Shown piece by piece: positions 43,421-58,400 of a DNA stretch of 64,000 nt. How positions within the stretch are numbered: the stretch's first letter is position 1; every line of letters begins with the position of its first letter. Position numbers and translations under genes: made by a program. The notes below the pieces were generated by a model. It did no database searches. It had not been told where the DNA came from and saw nothing but the letters and a program-made list of their open reading frames with translations. Source of the stretch: Sipunculus nudus (taxonomy: Eukaryota > Annelida > Sipuncula > Golfingiida > Sipunculidae); assembly GCA_026874595.1 (NCBI GenBank), contig CM049315.1, forward strand, positions 3,094,664-3,158,663, written 5' to 3'.

Positions 43421-46400
43421 GTAATTAGGATGAAGATACACTATTATCACAAATTGTACTTATGAGATCCGTCTTTATGGTTAACTGGTTGTCGAATATC
43501 GTCGTTTCAGATGGACACGTCTTGTCGCGTCGGCCTTATCGTATGGGCCGGTGGCACTGCAAGTGCAACTGTACTGTCTGTAGTCTGTTTTAAGTGACAA
43601 AGTTCTGTGTACAAGTACAACACACAGAACGTCTGTAGTCTATAGTGACAGTGTCACTACATGTCAGACTGTCACATTTAGTTTCATTTGGGACTACAAC
43701 AGGGCCCAACTGTAGAATATGCCCTACGCCACCAGTCCAGTGGTGATCCCATATACTATATTATAGGCCCGAGTATAGAATCCGGCCTACATTTCCAAGA
43801 TTGGTCTTAACTGACTGGACGGACTCATAAGAGTGGTACTCAACATAAGCCATGACATTCAGATTCCTAATGATATGAAATATAAATGCCTCATACTTCT
43901 CCATGTATGAATATTAAATATCATTACGTTCGTCGGTATACACCCATTACCTCGTCCATGATACTATACTTGCTCCCCCATATATACACTCAACTGATTT
44001 TTACCTTTGCACCTCTGAAATTCATCACAGATCCGTTTATTTTCTAATCTACTATCCTCTTTCTTATTTTTAGTAGTTATAGTTATCATATTGTCTCGTC
44101 GCAAGCCGCTTTAATCCCATTCGCTCTGCTTCTCTCCATCAACGTCTTTAGATTGATCTTTATCATTATGAAAATGTCTTTCAAGGTTCCAAATAGGAGA
44201 CCCCTTTGGAATCTTAACTGTGACTTTTTAACCAGTGTCAACAAAAAATAATTACCTTTTTGTTGTCCTTTGATGTTTGATGAAAGTTCTGAAAGTTTGT
44301 AGCATCAATGTGATGCTCAAATGCCCTTCATATCCATAATTTTTATCAAGAATCAAATGTTTATATAGAGAAGAAGCCTCAATGTTATATGAAAAGTCCC
44401 ACAGTTCTTTGCAACTGGATTTAGACTGGGACCCTGCTCTGATATTATTGCAGAGGTGCTGTTACTCCCACCAGTCCCTGTAAGCACCATTGAATTTAAT
44501 TCCGTAATCTGTATTTATATCCAAAAGTGTTGTAACTATTTCCCCCCCCCCCCCCCCCATCATTGAGCCATAGTTCCTGAGCACTGAGGGTAGTATTTTT
44601 ATTGTAACTTCAAAAATCCTATGGTGATGCAGTTATAAATGTCACAATCAGCTGAGCGCCATGACCCATGAGTCTTTTGTTTTTATTTAAACAGACCCAC
44701 TTTGAAGAGCAACTTGCTGGCATGGGGTAATAGTAACCAGGGTTGACAAAATGCCGGCAAATACACATAAAGTCCATGCCAGCGGTAAATCCAGGGAAAT
44801 GCCATGACAAATACTGGCATTTGCTGTCAAATTTAATTTTAAGGTCATATTAAAATTTCATTGTCTTGATTATATTTTAACTTTCATTGCTAGATTCTTC
44901 TCATTAGGTTGAATTTCTAGCACTGTTGAAGTAAATAGAAGATAAAAAAATTATTAATGGATTTATGGGTAGGGGAAGGTTTGTGTTTTCCCCCCCGGTT
45001 GTTTCCTTTAGGGCAGTTTTATCAAGTCAGTTTATAATGTGAGGTTACTTGTATATCAAAAGGGATGTGGTTCTATAACCTGACTGTTAAACTTGTGGTG
45101 TTTAAAGAGACAGTCCCTTAATCAAAGTGCATCAATATGAGTTATTTCCTATCTAATGTCAGTAGACTAATTCATGCAGTATAGACCTGAGTGCTTCCTT
45201 TAACCATCCACAGATAGGGGTGGTTTCCTTTCATGGTCCAAAGTATATAAACCCAGGAGGCCAGTGACAGGCAGCATAAATCTAAGGTTACATAAATATC
45301 AATTGTAATACATAGTACTTCTATTTCATTAAATTTCTTACTAATTCACTAAACCTATGGGCAGAAAATGTTGCACCAAACTCTGTTCTGCTTCAGTGCC
45401 TGCCTTGAATGTGCCTATTATCAGGACAAGCCTGGGCCAGCTGATGTTGACATAATTAATGACTGGTGGTCCTAATTGCAAAGAGTACTTCACTGGACAG
45501 TACTGGTCTCAGCCAGGAGATAGCTGACTAAACTATCTAGACCTATCTGGAGACCTATCTGGTCTTTTATAATGGTCATAGATAAACAAAAGCACAGAAG
45601 CTCTCTTCCAAGCATTAAGCATGCAATGATCAGATCCAATATAATCATACTAATTGCCTGATTTGTTTGCAAAGACTATTGCAATTTATGCAATAGTGTT
45701 ACTAAATGGTGACAAGAATTAGACTGTCAGACCCTTAACAACAGGAAAAGAGACTTATGATTATTCTACTTATCCAAATTATAAATGGCCAGTGAGAGTT
45801 TCTATGTGATATAAGCCTCAGACTATGACACCACTCTATGAACTTGTAAACAGTGTTTAAACTGTGTTACAATTAGGCCCTGCCAGCATGTCAATCTTCA
45901 AAGGTGGCCAGTTTAAACAAAATGTATTAAATTTTCTGGTCCAAGTCCCTTAAGTCAGTGAGGCTCCTATAAAGGACTGTCACCAAGTACCTAGACTACA
46001 GTGTTCTGCCCTGTTCCTACTAAACTCTTTGATATGCCTCTGGTAAAACGGTCAATAAATGTTCAAAAATAAGGATTCCTTTTAATTTTTAGCTCAGCTG
46101 ACTAAAAGTCATCTGAGCTATAGTTGTGGTCCTTTGTCTGTCGTCTGTCCATCCGTCCGTCTGTCTGTCGGTCCGTCTGTTAAACTAGCATGTTTTGAAA
46201 CCTTGTACCTATGAATCTGAAATTCAGTATACTGTTAGATGTCCCCAGAATCTCCTACCATACCGAAAATTGGGTCATTAGGACTACATTCCTTGAAAAT
46301 ATTAAGGAAAAACCTCTATTTTCCATTAAAAACTCATTACACTTGAAGACTGCCTAATATCAAAATCACTGATCTGACTTTGATCATATATAATATACAT

Positions 46401-49400
46401 GTTCTTCTATACTCTCTCTATGAACATAGCCAGAAATTATGTCAGTATTGGGTAATTGTTTTAAGTTATGGGCCCAAACAGAATGCACTAAGAAAAAAAT
46501 CAAGAAATATATTTACTCCCTTAACATGGGAATTGCTAAAGGTAGAGATTTTTTTTCAGGGATATAACATTATTTAATCAAGATTCAATTGTATACCCAA
46601 ACTTTGACCATGGCACTTTAGTTTCCTGTAAGCACTGTTGATATAATTTTCATATCATGCACACATAAGGATTTCAGCTTGTTATTTTTGAAAGTTGAAA
46701 GAAATTGGCCGAAAACTGTAGCTTTTATTGAAGTTTTTATGAGACCATGTCACACCCATGCTCTACCTAGCCCCTCTTCAGTCACCTGTATGTCACCTAG
46801 TGACCTTTCAGGCAAATAATGCATACTTGAGGCACGGCATATACTGGTCAGCCAAGCAGCTTATGGCTGGTCACAGTTGATTCAGGTGTCCAACCTAACT
46901 CATTTATTAGTTGTTTTGACCAACAACATAACAATAAATAAATAAATTTTTATAGGTCTTTAATAACAAATTTATGAAAGATTAATAGAAAAGGAATTTG
47001 ATAGTTGATGAGTAAAAGGGAATTACCTTGGCAGTTGCAATTACTGATGTTTTATGGATTTTGTATGGATGGATGAAAATGGATTCCACATAAAACCATG
47101 GAGTCACTTATGGTATTTTTCATTTCAATTTTAATAATAAAAAAAATAATTAAATTATATTGTTCTCTACTATTAGGGATTATATGAAGGAAATAATGAT
47201 GGACAAAGATGCAGTTGATAATATTAATAGAAATTTCCAGGTCTTTTACAGGTGTTTCAGCTTGTTAATTTATATTTTTTTTCAAATTAAAAAAAATTAA
47301 AAATGTCAATTTTTAAATTTTACTCCAACAATTTCTGATTAAAGATTTCAATATGTTTCACTTATGACATTAAGACTCATGGCTGTATCAGCTGTCACAA
47401 GACTGTCAATAATCAAAATTTATATTGCTGGTTCCTTTATTTTACTTGCCCATCTCTAGTTTGCTTCTTGTATGATTTACAGTGTGTTTTTTTATCCTTT
47501 GGTTATTTTTTACACAAATAATTGTTTCATAGCTAAGATTTACTGGTGGGCCAATCATCGAGTTTTATCGAAAGTCAGTTGGTTTGCTGCCACTTTCAAG
47601 CGCTCAATTACCAAAGGCAACTATCGATTACATCATAATAATGATTGTTTTCTTTCCAGAATGCCTTTATGTTATAGGCAGAAATATTTCTTCCATATTT
47701 TACCACATTCCGCACTTCATATAATGAGTCTGTGTTCCCAAATAACTTCCATATGTAACTAAGTATGACATGCAGATGCGAGAACGGAGGACCTATTAAA
47801 CTTATTATCTGTGAACTCGCAAGGAGCTGCAGAATTAACGGAGAGTTTTCTAACGAAATGTACATTGCAGAATTTGGCCGGAACGCATTAAAGTACTAAA
47901 TAAATTATCCAGGTCTATGCCAATTTTGCGAGATTTTCTTAGAAATAATCTATTCAACCGATGCCAGGTGCATCTGTTTAGGCCGTCCTTAAAAATTTCT
48001 TTGTTGGGGCAAACCCGGTCCGTCGAGTTTCAGCAGGCATTTTTTAGCTCAGCTGACTATAAGTCATCTGAGCTATAGTCGTGGTCCATTGTCCGTCGTC
48101 CGTCCGTCTGTCCGTCCGTCCGTCCGTCCGTCCGTAGATGTGGCACGTTTTGAAACCGTAAGACCTAGGAATCCAAAATTCAGCATAATGTTCGATGTCC
48201 CCAAGATCTCCTACCAAGCCGAAAACTGGGTCTTTGCGACTTCATTCCTTTGAGAAATTAAGGAAAAACTTCAATTTTTTATTAAAATCCTATTTTCACA
48301 CTTCAGGAATGCCTAATATCAAAACCACTCATCTGATTTTCCTCATATTTACCATAAACAATCCTCTATATGGTTCCTGTGTACATGCCAGAAATTGGGT
48401 CTTTATTATATAATTTAAAAAAGTTATGGGCCCAAACATAATGCATTTTGTAAATAATCAGGAAAAAAATTTGATCACTTAACACAAAACTTGTTAAAGC
48501 TAAGCACTTTTTTTCCAGTAATATAACTTTTATTAATCAAAATTAAATTGTATACCCAAAATTTGATCAAAATCTTTAAAAATTTTTTAATATTAGCAAA
48601 AATAAAAAATTGGTACCTTAAACTTTGCCCAACTTTGACCATGGCACGTTTTTTTCCTGTAACTGCTGTGGATTTAATTTTCAAAGCATGTTTTTGTTAG
48701 CATTTCAACTGTTAACATTTAAAATTTGAAACCAGTTGATCAAAAACTGTAGATTTTATTCAAGTTTTCAAGCACCATGTCACATATTGTTTACATCAAC
48801 CTAGTGTTATGCAGTTTGCTAGAGCTCAGCTCCCCAGCTTCAGCTCTAAGTTCCTTAAATTAGGCATACAGTAAGATGTCTCCAAAATCCCCTACCATGC
48901 CAAGAATTTGGTCACCAGAACTTAATTCCTTCGAGATATTAATGAAAAACTTCATTTTTTCATTAAAAACCCTTTGTTTCACTTCAGGACTGCCTAGTAT
49001 CAAAACCACTGATCTGACTTTGATCATATATAATATACATATTTTTCTATACATTCGCTATGCACATGCCAGAAATGATGTCAGTATTGCGTAATTGTTT
49101 TAAGTTATGTGCCCAAACAAAATTGACTTTGTAAAAAATCAGGAAAAATATTTACTCAGGTTTCATGAAAATTATTGAAGCTAGAGAATTTTTTTTAAGT
49201 ATATAACTTTGTTTAATTAAGATTCAATTGTATACCCAAAATTAGATCTGTATTTTGTAAATTTTATAAGTTATTAGCATAAACATAAAATCAGTACCTG
49301 AAATTTTACCCAACTTTGACCATGGCACATTTTTTCCCTGTGAGTACTGTTGATTTAATTTTCTCAGAATGTAAACATAAGTATTTAATGTGTTTAAATC

Positions 49401-52400
49401 TGAAATTTGAAACTAAAAGGTTGAAAATTAGGCTAGTTATTGAATTTTATCTTGAGGGTCTATTGTAGTCACTTGCTTTGTTCCAGATGCAGGTAGGCCA
49501 CTCCAGGTCACTGGAAGTCAGCTATGCCAGGGTTCCTGATTTGTTTCAGTCACTGGGGGAGATCCCCTGCTGTGACAGGTGTACAATTGTTCTCACATCA
49601 CACCCCCTCCCCCCCCCCCCATGAATATATAAATATACATTTGTATGCATGATGTGGTGTTACATGACAAGATTGAGATTTATGATGATGCAATTTAGAA
49701 TTATGAATCAACGTTTATATTCAGAAATATATGTTATATTGGAAATGTATACAAATTAAACTTAAAATAAAAAAATGAGGATCTAATACAAACATGTGTT
49801 CATTATTTTCGAGCCTCAGCAGAATTGGAGATCAGGCTTTGTTTGCCCTGAATGTTTATGCAAAAGTGTTGTTAATCAAATCTCTTCCCGATCCCCCCCC
49901 CCCCCCCCCCCCCCCCCCCGGCTGTCATTGATCCTTAGCACCTCACCGTCACCTGTGCACTGGGACATTAGTTAATATTGCAAATGTGTACAATTTTTTC
50001 AATTTGAAAGATAATTGGATTGGAAAAAATTAAGATCTAATATTGAAACATATTCTTGCCCCAGGAGAAAGGAACATTAAGTGATCAGCTCTTGTCTGTC
50101 CATCATCTCTCAATTATCATTAAATATATATACTAATTATGAAATTTTTCCTTTAAGCACTGTTGAAATAACTTTCATATGCTGTATGTGTATGGATTTA
50201 AGCCATTAAAGTCTGAAATTTGAAAGCAACTTATGTATTCAGATGTGTAATATTGCAGATGAAAAACTTTAAAATATTAAAATATATTATCAGCTTTGTT
50301 TGTCTAACAGTCTGTCTGTCCTTTTTTAAATATTATGTAATTGTGAATGGACTATTTAATCCTGTAAGTATTGTTGAATGAAGTGGAAATCCTATATGTA
50401 TATACACTATGTTAATACAGAGATGTTGTAACTCCCATCATTCCAGCCCTCCCCCCCCCCCCCAACCACCACCACCAGGTTCTTGCATCTGGGGACTGGA
50501 GACATCAGTTATATTTCAACTGTATACATTTTATAAAATAAAAATACATATATTTAATAATATATATTATGTAAAATAGATCCAATTGAGCAAATGTGTA
50601 AACTACTGAACTGTCAACAAACTATTAAAAAGCCAGCCAATGATCATGGTAATAATATACATCTTATGTTCACAAACCGCTCACATGCTTCAATTTTGAC
50701 ATTAGAGAATGCATGGTTTGGTCACAAAATATTATTTGCAACAATTTCTCACTCATCAATACAAACCAATCATGTCAACCAGCCATGGCATATATTACCT
50801 TTTCATCTTAGACTTGATCTCCATTATTATTTTAGATTTTTACCTTCAAGGCCAACTTCAGCTGAGCACAGTGACCCATATATATAGCACCATGTCTTGA
50901 ATGTTTACATCAAGTCATTGGTTAACAGTGTTCCAGGCTGTTACATAACACCTTCACTCCTTGCCTACTGCTTCTGTGAGTGTCTGGGTCAGGCTGGGTC
51001 AGGCAGTAATTACCAGAGAGCCTTTCTCCTCTCTCTTTCCCTTTCTCTCTTTCTAGCTCTCTTTCTCTCTCTCTCTTTCTCTCTCTCTCACCCCTATGCC
51101 TCCCTTCCTCCCTCCACCCCATTATGTTGACAGGTACTATAAACCTAATTTATTAGATATATATGTTGATGCAATTAAGAAATGTGAATCAACTGAAATA
51201 TTCACATATATATGTTATACTCTAAATGTATAGTTACATTTTCAAACCTGGGAAAAAATGATGTTATAAAAAAGGGAATTTATGTAAAAATTGTTCATAA
51301 TTTCCTGGCTCAGAAGAATGGGAATTAAAATTATTTGCTTTGTTTCTCTACCTTTCTTGCCTGTTTTAAATATTTAATAATTATGAATAAACTTTTTTTT
51401 CCTGTAAGCTCTGATTAATTAAATTTCATATCCTGTACGTATATGCAAGGGGATTGTAACTCCCACCATCCCCTTCCCCCACCCCACTAAGTCCTTGCTC
51501 CTTCGCACTGTCAACAATAGTGCTATTGCTATAGCATAAAATTTAATAATTTGAAGAAAATATATACAGAGAGACAGAGGCGTTGTAACTCCCATCGTAA
51601 CCCCCCCCTCCATCAAGTCCTTCCGCCTGTGGAGTGGGGATTTTATAGCAACTGTATACATATCATAAAATAGAAAAAACAGTTTAATTAAAGTTTAAAT
51701 TAAAAAAATTGGATCTCATTAGACAAATGTGTAAAATGTTGAACTGTCAACAGCCTGTCAAAAAGGTATCCAATGAAAGCGCAAGGTCAGATCTTAAAAT
51801 ATTATTTGCAACAATTTCTTCAATCATATCAACCAACCATAGCCTAGATTACCTCTTTCTCTCAGACTTTATCTACATTTCATAATATTTTAGATTTTAA
51901 CCTTCCAGGTGTTTAAGTACCGTTGAATGCTCCCTCCCTCTCTCTCTATCTCCTTTTCTCTCTACATCCAACCCTCCTTGCTGCCCACACTGTTTCCTTC
52001 TCCGAACCCCATCCCAATGTCAGCCTCAGTAAACGAGAACAAGTTGAATCAGATATATTCATATTTTTATATATTGTATAACTGTTTGTTGCCTATGTAC
52101 GTGCCAGAAATTATGTCAATATTGTGTAATATGTAGATGTGGTGGGCATCAATATAATGTACCTTGTCAAGACCTAAGAGATATCATGTCATACAGTCAC
52201 AATTCATAAATCCACTCTTCAGCATGGTTAATAATAACATTATATATGTCAAATTGAAATCTTGCGGACTTCTATACACTATAGATCCTTCAACAAATAG
52301 CCTTATCATCATTCTACCACTGCTTAGTGTACTGTCATTGCATTCATATTTGCTCAAATATATTGCTATTTTCAACAGCTCCCAAATAAATAAAAAATAA

Positions 52401-55400
52401 ACCACTATATTTACTCCATATTAATCCATCAGTCAGGTAATTTCATACATGATTTACTCGCATATTACATTATATTCCTTTATAATAGCCTAATAGGTCC
52501 ATGATATTCATAAGGTTTGTCAACTAAATATAGTATCACAGTGGTGATACATTTATAGTTCAATCATGATCAGCTGAGCGTCGTGACCCATAGGTCCCTT
52601 GTTTTTTTTTTGGACTAGTCTGCAATTTTTTTTTGGGTATGATCTGCCCCAAGTGCACCTGGGCCCGTAAAATCTGCCTTCATATGCTAGAAAAACAGCC
52701 CCTAAACAGCCTCTTTAAGGGTAACATTCTTAGATCCTCTTAAATTCCATTATGAAAGATATTACCCGACGTTGCAGTTTGTTAAATTTTTTCCTTAAAG
52801 ATAGTCTTTATACGTGGAAGGATCGTTACACTTGTGGGCGAGAGGAGAATACCTGCCGGGGAAACGTAGGTACAGTTTCAGAGATAATTGCATAATTCTT
52901 TTATAATTGCATATATTTGTCTGAACCGATTAAAAATCGATCATCAGTCGGTTTGCTCAAACCGATGATCGATTATGAAAAAGGAACCGACTCCCACCAC
53001 TACTAAGATTACTTCAATTTTTTTCTTATACATTTTTTTAAAATAAAAATATTTGAATATGATAAAAAATCAGATCTTAGACAAGTTCTCATTATGATTT
53101 CTGTAATGTAAATAATTGTCATAAGATTCTTGCTATGTCTAGTGCATACATTGATGTGAAAGTAGTCCAAAGTGAATATAATAGTTTTATTTTTTAAATA
53201 TAAATTAAAGCCATAAAACAAGTACTTATGATCATTATTTAAATTTGTGAAAATTGTATATTCTGGATTCTCAAAAACTTTGTTCTGCTGAAACTAAATA
53301 AATACCAGACATGCGAATACTTTGCAAATGTATTTGACTGCCAATATGAATTTGTACTCGATAATTTCATGCATAAGAATAGGAATACAGGTAAAAATGA
53401 AAGTATTTGAATACATATGCAAATTCTTCCAAAATGTATTCATGAATGCATTCATGAATATATTTTCAGTTATATAATTAAAAATCTTTTCAGATGATAC
53501 TGTTATTATTTTTAATTTAAATTATATTCGACACCATATTTGTTATTAATTTTTAATAAATAGTTTAACTTATATTATTTGTGCTTGTGCTGCTGTTGGG
53601 TAGGGATAACCTGTAATTATTAAATAACAGTTAACTCATTTGTAAAAAGCATAATTAACATGACTTATAATGGACAGGTTTTTTTTTCAAATAATTCTAC
53701 TGCAATGTAGATTAAGTTATATGGCCAATTCTAAAACCTGTGTGACAATAGCACACCATTTCCAACTGTAAATATATAAATGACATCAATTCTCTTCCCT
53801 TTCTCCAAGGATATTATCAAAATCTAACTTGAGTTAAACACCATCAACTCAAAAAACATCTTATATTACCACACAATACCAGCATTTGCCGACCTCCTCT
53901 TCCAAATCATATTTTGTGATTATATATAACAGCTCAGTGCCGTGACCCATGGGTCCCTTGTTGTTGTAAGTGAAACAATGAAACATTTATTGGTGTCAAA
54001 ATTTTGTAATTGTTTGTCTTGTTGTTAGGCAGTAAACAGAGAGACATTTTGTGACTAATATTGCAGAAATTCTCACTGTGTGGATATTGGACTCAATATA
54101 TGGCAGGGCCTAATAATATTGAGACTGATTTGATTGGGCTTACAGACTGCATGCTGATCAGCAAGCTGTTCAGCGAAATATATCCTCCCATAGTTTCCTC
54201 TTAACTCAGTAGATGGCACTTGGTATCTAGACATAAAAAAACTTAAATTGCCTTGTTCTTTTTGGTATAGCATCTTCCATGAAGAGCTGGTTATAGATAT
54301 TAAATGAGGCCTAAAAGATGTTTTCATAAATTATAACCCAGGTTTATAATTTAGAAGTGACATGCTCTTTTTATAGATGAAAAGAATGATGATGAAGCGA
54401 GTAAAGATGAGGAGGAGACAACCACTACAAAGACAGAGTTGTCAGCGGATGCTCCGCCATTTAAACCTAAAGGAGAGGATGACAAGGAGGCTGGAGAGCT
54501 GGTATGCCCTGTGTGTGCCCTGTGTGTGCCCTGTGTCAGCCCTGTGTGTGCCCTGTGTCAGCCCTGTGTGTTCTCTGTGTGTGCCTTGTGTATGCCCTGT
54601 ATGTGCCCTGTGTCAGCCCTGTGTATGCCCTGTGTATGCCCTGTGTGTGCTCTGTGTGTGCCTTGTGTCAGCCCTGTATGTGCCCTGTGTGTGCCCTGTG
54701 TGTGCTTTGTGTCAGCCCTGTGTGTGCCCTGTGTTTGCCCCGTGTGTGACTTGTGTGTGCCTTGTGTGTGCCTTGTGTCAGCCCTGTGTGTGACCTGTGT
54801 GTGCTCTGTGTATGCCCTGTGTAAGCACTGAGTATGCTCTCTGTTTGCCATTGTGTATGCCCTATTTGTGCCCTGTGTGTCCCTGTGTGTGACCTGTGTA
54901 TGCCCTGTGTGTGCCCTGTGTAAGCCCTGAGTATGCTCTCTGTTTGCCATTGTGTATGCCCTATTTGTGCCCTGTGTATGCCTTGTGTCAGCCCTGTATG
55001 TGCCCTGTGTGTGCCTTGTGTCAGCCCTGTGTGTGCCCTGTGTGTGCTCTGTGCATGCTCTGTGTATGCCCTGTGTAAGCCCTGAGTATGCTCTCTGTTT
55101 GCCATTGTGTATGCCCTATTTGTGCCCTGTGTGTCCCTGTGTATGCTCAGAATTCAGATTAAGAAATTTGATATTTTTAATCACTTAAGTTCTCAATACA
55201 GAGCTGACAGTTTAATGAATATTTATTTGACAAATGTTTTGTTGTCTGTATGTTTTTTTCATACATATTTCCAGAAAGCAGTTTTATGTTATATAAGTGA
55301 ATAGTTTCTGCAGCACTGAATCTCATCTGTGAAATTTAATCCAGTTACCAGTATTGGCATTTTGCCCTCCAAAGACCTCAGGGTTTTCTTCATATTCATA

Positions 55401-58400
55401 ATTTATTTTATTTCAAAAGATCATGACCTGATAGTTTGAAATGCATTAAGGAAGTTATATAACCAGCATTTAAAATTGTAATCAGTTGTAAAAATTGATT
55501 TTGGTGTTTTGTATGGTCATTTTGAATCTACTAAACAAATTTTGTTGAAAATTGTGTGTAGAGTGTTCTGGTTTTACATTCAGAATTTGGTTTCTCAGTG
55601 ACTTGTGTTTCACAGAGTGGAGAAGAAGCAGAAAACAAAGCAGAGAAAGAAACGTTGGATGCCACAGCGGATTCTGATGATGATGATGAAGATGATGATG
55701 ATGATGTCCAGGTCACCATTGGTGACATCAAACAGGCTGCATATGAGTAAGAATATTATTCAATGTTTGCCAAGTGAAAATCTGTCATCAGTTTTATGCT
55801 TAAATGCTATACTTAAATGACAGTAAATGCTTATGTGACATTGGGTGACCAGTTAATTCTGACATCCAAAAGTTCACAGGGGTGCAAAAGGACCATACAT
55901 TTGGGAAGTTACTAGTAAAATGTGCCAAACTTTAATATGATTTCCCTTATAATACACCTTAAAATTTGACATAGCAGTCCCACCTTCCTGTACTCCTCTC
56001 TCAATTACATAAAACTCAACTGCCCCCCCCCCCATGTCCTTAAGAAGAAAAAAAAAGATGGAATACATATATAACAAATGATGACACCTACCAAGAGGTC
56101 TCAAAAGTGGTGTTGACATATTATATATGAATGCTCTAGTTTCTTCTATACATTTGCATTTAAACCTTATCTGCAAGAAATTTAGCCAATAAAATGCCAG
56201 CCAGTAAAAAATCAAGTGTATCTTTTGCCAGGTGAGGTGATACAACTGATATAACTGATCGTTTTATATATGTGAATGTTTTCTTTTTATTCTTTCAGCA
56301 CTCCAAGGAATCTCATTCAAAAAGGATACCAAAGAGGTCAACAAGGTAAGCTATTAGGTTAAAAATATAACAGTACATTTGGTGACAAGCAAGGTGTGTG
56401 CAAGAGTTTCTTTATCCAAAATTACCCTAGGAAACAAGAACATCAAATTCCATATACAGTTAAACCTCTAAATTACAGCCACCAACCATCTCCTTGAAGT
56501 GGTCACATTTTGAGGTGGTCGTCTGAGTGAGGTCTGATTTACATTGCAAAAGAGAATTTTGACTGTGAAAAAGTTGTTGTTACTAGGGGAGGTTTTACTA
56601 TGTAAGTTGACTCACGTAAATGATAGTAACTTCAGTTTTCACTTCCTTGTTGTTAGCCTGTCATATGACAGGAGTGTTATGGTATACCCACCGTCCATCT
56701 GTTAACTTTTAGTGTCGCCGGGATAACTTTTAGGGGCTTTGATGGATTTTCATGACCTACTATAACTACTAACCAACAGGTGACCTTGCCTGAGTTCAAT
56801 TATGGGCAACATTCACACATATTTAATAAGGTCACAGGACACTTGGCTACTTTGTGGTGTCGCCACATAACTTATGAATAATATAAAGGATTTTGATAAA
56901 ACTCATTAGAAATGTTGATCAATAAAAAAATCTTGCCTAAGGTCGTTTTCAAGCAAAATTCATGTATATTTAATGAGGTCAGAGGTCAATGCACTCTGCA
57001 GGAACCTTGGTGACTTACCAAAAAATCCTATGGATTTTCATGAAACTCATACATATTTACCAATAGAGTTTCTCTCCTAAATTACCTTCTTATCAGAATT
57101 CACAAATATTTTATGAGGTCAGAAGTATTTATGCACATTTGCTTGCTCTTGTTTAAATAAGAAACTTGCAGGAATAGCTTCTTAAAATGTCCATGTTAAA
57201 GGTACCTTTCATGTTTGATATCTATGATGTATCTGCTTTTAGTATTGGTTCACCAAGCTTAGATGCTCATATTATTGGTATCTTTGCTGAAACACTTTTT
57301 TTTTCTAACTCTGTTTCAGCCAGCAGTACTCCTGCTGCTCCAAAAGTCCCCGGTAAAGGTGTTGACCTTGAAGCTACGGGGAGCATCAACGGAGTGCCCG
57401 TGTTTGAGTTTGATCTCAACACCCTACAGGTCGAGGACATGCCATGGAGAAAACCAGGTAATTGTATTCACAGTACAGCATAAAGATTATGACAGAGACA
57501 ACAAAAATCAGTTTCCTATTGGTTGTAGATAAAATCAGTTTGAGTTAAGACATCTTGACAGCAAAATTATGATATATAAATAATGTTTGCAGTTTTTACA
57601 GTGGAATTAAGAAGTTGAATAAAGAGGGGATCCCGTCTCTTTTTTTGATGTTATAAAAATAACATGCCCACTCACTGCAAGTCCCTCAGAAACAACTGGA
57701 CACCCATGTCTATGATTGGTCACACTAAAGAGGCACTTGGCCGAAAGTTTATATTTAATAGGAGTTTTTTTTTCATGTAAAATGTTTTAAAGAAAATACT
57801 GGTATTTGCCAGTATTAGGTTTTGTCCTGAAAACCCACCCAAATCTAAGATATATATCTATATATTCATGGTTGGACTAAAAGCCCTTTTGAATGTTAAT
57901 TTGACCTAATGACCTGTGGTTGAACCCTGTACTTGATTGTGTTTCTCTTTTACAGGTGCTGACATCACAGATTACTTCAACTATGGCTTCAATGAAGACA
58001 CTTGGAAACAGTATTGTGAGAGGCAGCGAAGGTTACGAACAGAAAACAATGTAAAAAGTATATATGTAAGTTTTAAAAAATATATACATATGCTTGTGAG
58101 AAAATTGAGTAGAAACAGTATAAATACACATGGATATACATGAACACTTAAAAAGTATGTATGTAATATGATGATGATTTTATACATCAGCTGTGTATGA
58201 GAGAGATCAGAAATGATTACCGTGTCTCTGTCAGGTGTCACACAAACTATTAGTAACTGAAACTGTTTAGCATCAGGCACTCATGTTGAGTCATATAAGT
58301 TTGTGCTGCCACCTCTGCAGCAGAAAGTAAATTAATGTGGAAGTAAAAGTCCACTTACCATAATCAGTCATCAGGTGGCATGCTCCTAGTGAGATCTGAC

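Noticed and set aside
47472-47865. Overlapping open frames on both strands in FIP1 intron 1
   Set aside because: No recognisable motif, no splice support, and located within the nested-repeat block; probably remnant transposon sequence.
50897-51130. Ser/Leu-rich open frame
   Set aside because: A translation of the CT-rich tract at 51018-51092 inside the FIP1 intron 1 repeat nest.
54504-55304. Cys/Val/Pro-rich and His/Thr/Gln-rich open frames
   Set aside because: Translations of the 11-bp minisatellite following the FIP1 exon 2 donor; the phase-0 donor and a well-matched exon 3 explain the gene without them.
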